A stretch of DNA of 64,000 bases from assembly GCA_002499545.1 (NCBI GenBank), contig DAME01000011.1, forward strand, positions 91,029-155,028, given 5' to 3'. How positions within the stretch are numbered: the stretch's first letter is position 1; each line of letters starts with the position of its first letter. This DNA is from Euryarchaeota archaeon UBA88. Lineage in GTDB: Archaea > Thermoplasmatota > Poseidoniia > Poseidoniales > Poseidoniaceae. Shown piece after piece: positions 60,855 through 64,000 of this stretch. Position numbers and translations under genes: made by a program. A model generated the notes under the pieces. The model saw nothing but the letters and a program-made list of their open reading frames with translations. It did not search any database and was not told where the DNA came from.

Positions 60855-62276
60855 ATGACGCCGAGCCTCGTCACCCCCGGAACACACATATCAGCCGCAA
60901 CAGATTGCCAGGCTGGAGAAGGAACAATCGAATCCAATGGAGCCATCTTGGCTACCGCTGTTGGTATGCTTTCAATCACTGACGGCATTGCAACGGTAAC
61001 CACCAGTAACCCGATGGTTACACCAGTGGTAGGCGATACCGTACTGTGTGAAATCGTCAAACTCAATGAGAAGAACGGTGAGGCTCAAGTCATCTGCGTT
61101 GAAGGGAAACCCGGCAGCGTTCGTCCTGAACACCTCTACGGTCAATTCCACGTCACCGGTATCGTTGACCGATACATGCATCAAACCGCTGACGCAGTTC
61201 GACGCCGCGACGTCTGCCGTGCAGAAGTGAAGGAAGTCGAACCCGTACTCCGAATCAGTTTCAGAGACCGCGATGATTGCGGTGTTCTGCACGCTATTTG
61301 CCCGTCGTGCGGTGATGACCTGCTTGCCGACATGGACGGAGACTGGAACGTTCGATGTCCTTCCTGCAACTACCAATCCTACCGAGCACTCGCAGACAAT
61401 TACGGTGCTGGATGGTCTGAAGTTGATCAGGGTGCAAGTTCGCTTAACAATTCAGGAAAGCGCTGGGGGGCAGCCGCAGAAGCAATGTTTGCCAAAGGAC
61501 CAGCCGGTCGTGCAACTTTCATCGCAGCAGACGTCCGTGAAGACGGCCGGGAACGAACCTACTTCCGATTCGAAGGCGAAGGCGGCGGCCAAGGACGGCG
61601 GCCACGAAATGCACCCGGATGCCGACTGTTTGTTGGTGGATTACCGAGGGAAGTCGGAACTGAAGAACTTCGTGCTTTGTTCGCAGAACACGGCGATATG
61701 ACCGACTGCATCGTCTTGACTGATGATAACGGTGTCAATCGTGGATTTGGGTTCGTAACCTATGGAAACAAAGCAATGGCTGACGCAGCAATCGCCAAAC
61801 TCGACGGCCACAAAATCAACGGACGAAGGATCGGAGTGCGCGACGCAGACAGCGACGACAAGAAAGGAAAGCGAGAGAAGCGACGGGACCCAGAAGGACT
61901 CAAGCTGTACATCGGAAACCTACCGTTCAAAGCAACTGAGGACAACATCAAAGATTTGTTCAAAGGTCTTGCAACCGTTAACGGACTGGTCATTGCGACA
62001 AGCAGTGATGGAAAGCCCAAAGGATTCGCGTTTGCCTTCGTCAAAGAAATGGACAAAGGCGAGGAGATTGTTTCGAAACTCAACGGCACTGAGCTGCTTG
62101 GCCGCAAAATAAAGGTCGACGTATCACAAGGTGGAAAGAAGGGTGGTAGCCGGTCCGGTGGCAAAGGTGGCAACTCCAACGACGGCGGAAAATCATCCCG
62201 TGAACTCCAAGCACTTCGTGAAGAAGCCGAAGACGCAAACAAGCGTCGAAGAAGCCGTCGCCCGAAGAAGGATTGA
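60855..62276 (+). CDS. Exosome Csl4-type protein fused to two RRM domains
   Basis: About 473 residues. Residues 1-170 match archaeal Csl4, the RNA-binding cap of the exosome: N-terminal 'VTPGTHISAATDCQAGEGTIE', an S1 domain ('VGDTVLCEIVKLNEKNGEAQV', 'RAEVKEVEPVLRIS') and a zinc ribbon ('CPSCGDDL...CPSC', about 148-170). A linker leads to two RNA recognition motifs: RRM1 (about 255-330; RNP2 LFVGGLP, RNP1 RGFGFVTY) and RRM2 (about 349-425; RNP2 LYIGNLPF, RNP1 KGFAFAFV). The tail is Gly/Ser-rich then basic (RRRSRRPKKD). Archaeal Csl4 is usually about 180-190 residues and RRMs are rare in archaea. ATG 60855 is preferred; ATGs at 60831 and 60846 are possible. Confidence 0.88.
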   Translation: MTPSLVTPGTHISAATDCQAGEGTIESNGAILATAVGMLSITDGIATVTTSNPMVTPVVGDTVLCEIVKLNEKNGEAQVICVEGKPGSVRPEHLYGQFHVTGIVDRYMHQTADAVRRRDVCRAEVKEVEPVLRISFRDRDDCGVLHAICPSCGDDLLADMDGDWNVRCPSCNYQSYRALADNYGAGWSEVDQGASSLNNSGKRWGAAAEAMFAKGPAGRATFIAADVREDGRERTYFRFEGEGGGQGRRPRNAPGCRLFVGGLPREVGTEELRALFAEHGDMTDCIVLTDDNGVNRGFGFVTYGNKAMADAAIAKLDGHKINGRRIGVRDADSDDKKGKREKRRDPEGLKLYIGNLPFKATEDNIKDLFKGLATVNGLVIATSSDGKPKGFAFAFVKEMDKGEEIVSKLNGTELLGRKIKVDVSQGGKKGGSRSGGKGGNSNDGGKSSRELQALREEAEDANKRRRSRRPKKD

Positions 62277-62302
62277 AGGCGATTAAGTTCGGGTCGTCCA
62301 AC

Positions 62303-64000
62303 ATGGTCGAACGGGCGTCAGCAAAATGGCTGGTTTTAGACGGCTACGAGGATGAACCCGCTGCCTTCGGAGTTCCCCCTTACATTGGGTTTCACATTCG
62401 CTATGTTTGCGGGGTTCTTGAACAAGCCAACATCGACTACGACTATGTCACCATCGACCAGTGGCGAGACTATGCGAGAACCAACGGTGAAGAGGCTGTT
62501 CGAAAACGGCTTGCATCCATCGAAGGCATCGCGTGCATTGCCGGAGCTGTGGTTCCTGGCCGATATCTGCGAGGCACGCCCATCTCGCTCAATGAAACTC
62601 AGCAACTGATTCGTGAACTACCCAATGGCGTACCGGCAGTCTTTGGTGGATGGGCGATTCGTGGATGGAAAAAACATGGATGGACACCGTTGCGGGCCAA
62701 CTTATTTTTGGCGATTCAAGACACCGATGCAAGCCTGTACAAATTTATTCAAACCGGAAAATGGAGTAACGGTCGAAGAAATGCCGAACAGTGGACTGCA
62801 TGGGCGCAAGCGGGCGCTAGCAGCCTTGCAGTCACTGCGCACCCAGACCTTGGTACTGTGGACAAAAAAGGACCGCTCACCTACGAAGTAGAAGTTTACC
62901 AGGGATGCGTACGGTACAAACGTGGATGTAAATTCTGTATCGAACCGAAAAAAGGTGTACCTATTTGGCGAACGCCAGAAGACATCATCGAAGAAGTACG
63001 CATTGCTCATGATGCTGGAGTCGAACACGTTCGCTTGGGTGGAATGACTGACACCTACACCTACATGGCCGAAGGCGTTCAAGAACTCGAATATCCGATT
63101 CCTAATCCCGAACCAATTGCGCAACTCTTACACGGGCTGCGAGACGATGAGCGACTGGGTATACTGCATACCGATAACGGCAATCCATCCATTATTGCTG
63201 AAAGCATGGAAGAATCGGAAGCGATCACCAAAACCTTGGTTGAAACTCTTTCAGACGGTGCTGTGCTCTCTTTCGGTCTTGAGTCCGCAGATCCGAGTGT
63301 CCACGAAGCGAATTGGCTCAACTGCGATTCGGCTCAACTCAAGGCTGCAATTGGCCTGATCAATAAATACGGTAGAGAGCGTGGCCAACGAGGACTACCG
63401 AAATTACTCCCTGGCCTGAATTTCATTGCCGGGTTGAATGGAGAAACCAAGGAAAGTTATCAGATGAACCTTGATTTACTTCACGATATTCGTCGAGAAG
63501 GGCATCTCCTACGCCGAATTAACATTCGTCAAGTCGAAGGTGACGGATTCCAAGACATCCCACAAGATTCGTTCAACATGTTCAAAACCAACGTTCGTGA
63601 CACGATTGATCGACCTCTCTTGGAAGAATTATTCCCTGTGGGTGGAATCTTATCCGATGTGCATTGGGAGACGCATGACGGTCGCACACGGCTCCTAAAG
63701 CACCAGTCAGAAGAGCACACTGCGGAACGATGTCGTGGAAAAGCAGGTATTACGTTTGGCCGACAAATTGGTGCATATCCTATCTTGATCGGCGTAGAAT
63801 ACCACATTCCCCTCGAAACCCAATCAAACATCGTGGTCACAGGACACGGAGCTCGTTCAATTACAGGGGTCGAAACGAACCTCGACCATGAAAAAATGTC
63901 ACAAAAGCAACTGGAATCCATACCTGGAATCGGTGAAAAGACGGCATGGAGGCTTATCAGCCAACGTGCAAAGCAGACTTCGAAAGGAAGAGCACCCTTT
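62303..64000 (+). CDS. Radical SAM protein with C-terminal helix-hairpin-helix (3' end outside window)
   Basis: 566 codons without a stop up to the window edge, so partial. The frame starts at ATG 62303. Residues 1-180 look like the Rossmann-type domain that precedes some radical SAM cores ('AVFGGWAIRG'). The cluster-binding segment is 'VYQGCVRYKRGCKFC', with spacing C-x6-C-x2-C rather than the common C-x3-C-x2-C. Typical core elements follow ('VRLGGMTDTYTYM', 'LSFGLESADPSV', 'LNFIAGLNGET'). The last part has a hairpin ('LESIPGIGEKTAWRLI') suggesting nucleic-acid binding. The arrangement matches the uncharacterised archaeal Fe-S oxidoreductases with HhH (COG1031 type). Substrate unknown; RNA or DNA modification is a guess. 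Confidence 0.82.
   Translation, partial: MVERASAKWLVLDGYEDEPAAFGVPPYIGFHIRYVCGVLEQANIDYDYVTIDQWRDYARTNGEEAVRKRLASIEGIACIAGAVVPGRYLRGTPISLNETQQLIRELPNGVPAVFGGWAIRGWKKHGWTPLRANLFLAIQDTDASLYKFIQTGKWSNGRRNAEQWTAWAQAGASSLAVTAHPDLGTVDKKGPLTYEVEVYQGCVRYKRGCKFCIEPKKGVPIWRTPEDIIEEVRIAHDAGVEHVRLGGMTDTYTYMAEGVQELEYPIPNPEPIAQLLHGLRDDERLGILHTDNGNPSIIAESMEESEAITKTLVETLSDGAVLSFGLESADPSVHEANWLNCDSAQLKAAIGLINKYGRERGQRGLPKLLPGLNFIAGLNGETKESYQMNLDLLHDIRREGHLLRRINIRQVEGDGFQDIPQDSFNMFKTNVRDTIDRPLLEELFPVGGILSDVHWETHDGRTRLLKHQSEEHTAERCRGKAGITFGRQIGAYPILIGVEYHIPLETQSNIVVTGHGARSITGVETNLDHEKMSQKQLESIPGIGEKTAWRLISQRAKQTSKGRAPF

Noticed and set aside
1..64000. tRNA, rRNA, CRISPR arrays, insertion sequences, integrase or replication origin
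   Set aside because: No cloverleaf-like sequence, regular repeat-spacer series, transposase motif or terminal inverted repeat was recognised; gaps between genes are too short for most of these.

Overview
The window reads as a compact archaeal chromosome segment, most likely from a planktonic marine Thermoplasmatota of the Marine Group II type (Candidatus Poseidoniales). Archaeal identity is supported by a TATA-binding protein gene, mevalonate kinase, an NMD3-family protein, an exosome Csl4-type protein, an archaeal-type PGI/PMI, and TATA-box promoters. The Marine Group II assignment is an inference. It rests on the very large secreted proteins with a C-terminal membrane anchor, the Ccm-type cytochrome c maturation genes, the balanced base composition and the tight packing. 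No rRNA, tRNA, CRISPR array, insertion sequence or integrase was recognised. No gene-free stretch exceeds 300 bases; the longest gaps are the divergent promoter regions around 16553-16724 and 29756-29936.

Layout. 1-8.6 kb: the end of an ELWxxDGT-like repeat protein, then a minus-strand run of a giant surface protein, NAD synthase (nadE) and tRNA-hydroxylase TrhO. 8.7-14.7 kb: isoleucyl-tRNA synthetase, a cobalamin-binding-like protein without a signal peptide, a lipoprotein and a FUN14-family membrane protein. 14.7-20.5 kb: a MutS-family ATPase flanked by two paralogous secreted CocE/X-Pro-dipeptidyl-peptidase-like hydrolases. 20.6-29.8 kb: thioredoxin, a membrane-anchored lamin-tail/amidohydrolase protein, CysS, a Frag1/DRAM protein, then a minus-strand set of HdrD-like membrane Fe-S oxidoreductase, MutY and a glutamine amidotransferase. 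29.9-39.9 kb: mevalonate kinase, TBP, two tandem paralogous surface proteins and a SepF-like protein. 39.9-49.2 kb: Maf, a KaiC-like ATPase, GlmS, a giant subtilase and a rhomboid protease. 49.3-53.7 kb: a CcmA-membrane fusion, CcmC, a CcmD-like peptide, NMD3 and PGI/PMI. 53.7-64 kb: an M23-domain protein, a GT-C-like membrane protein, a DPM-like GT2, Asd, an unknown protein, a mini zinc ribbon, a METTL5-like methyltransferase, a Csl4 protein fused to two RRM domains, and a radical SAM-HhH protein cut by the window end.

The genes describe a heterotrophic, protein-degrading lifestyle (secreted peptidases, large adhesin-like surface proteins, hydrolases) combined with core information processing. 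The most unusual items are the Csl4-RRM fusion, the TBP with an insertion in its second repeat and a doubled TATA promoter, the shared cytoplasmic tail motif of the tandem surface proteins directly upstream of a SepF-like gene, and the convergent gene pairs that meet at overlapping, often palindromic, stop codons.
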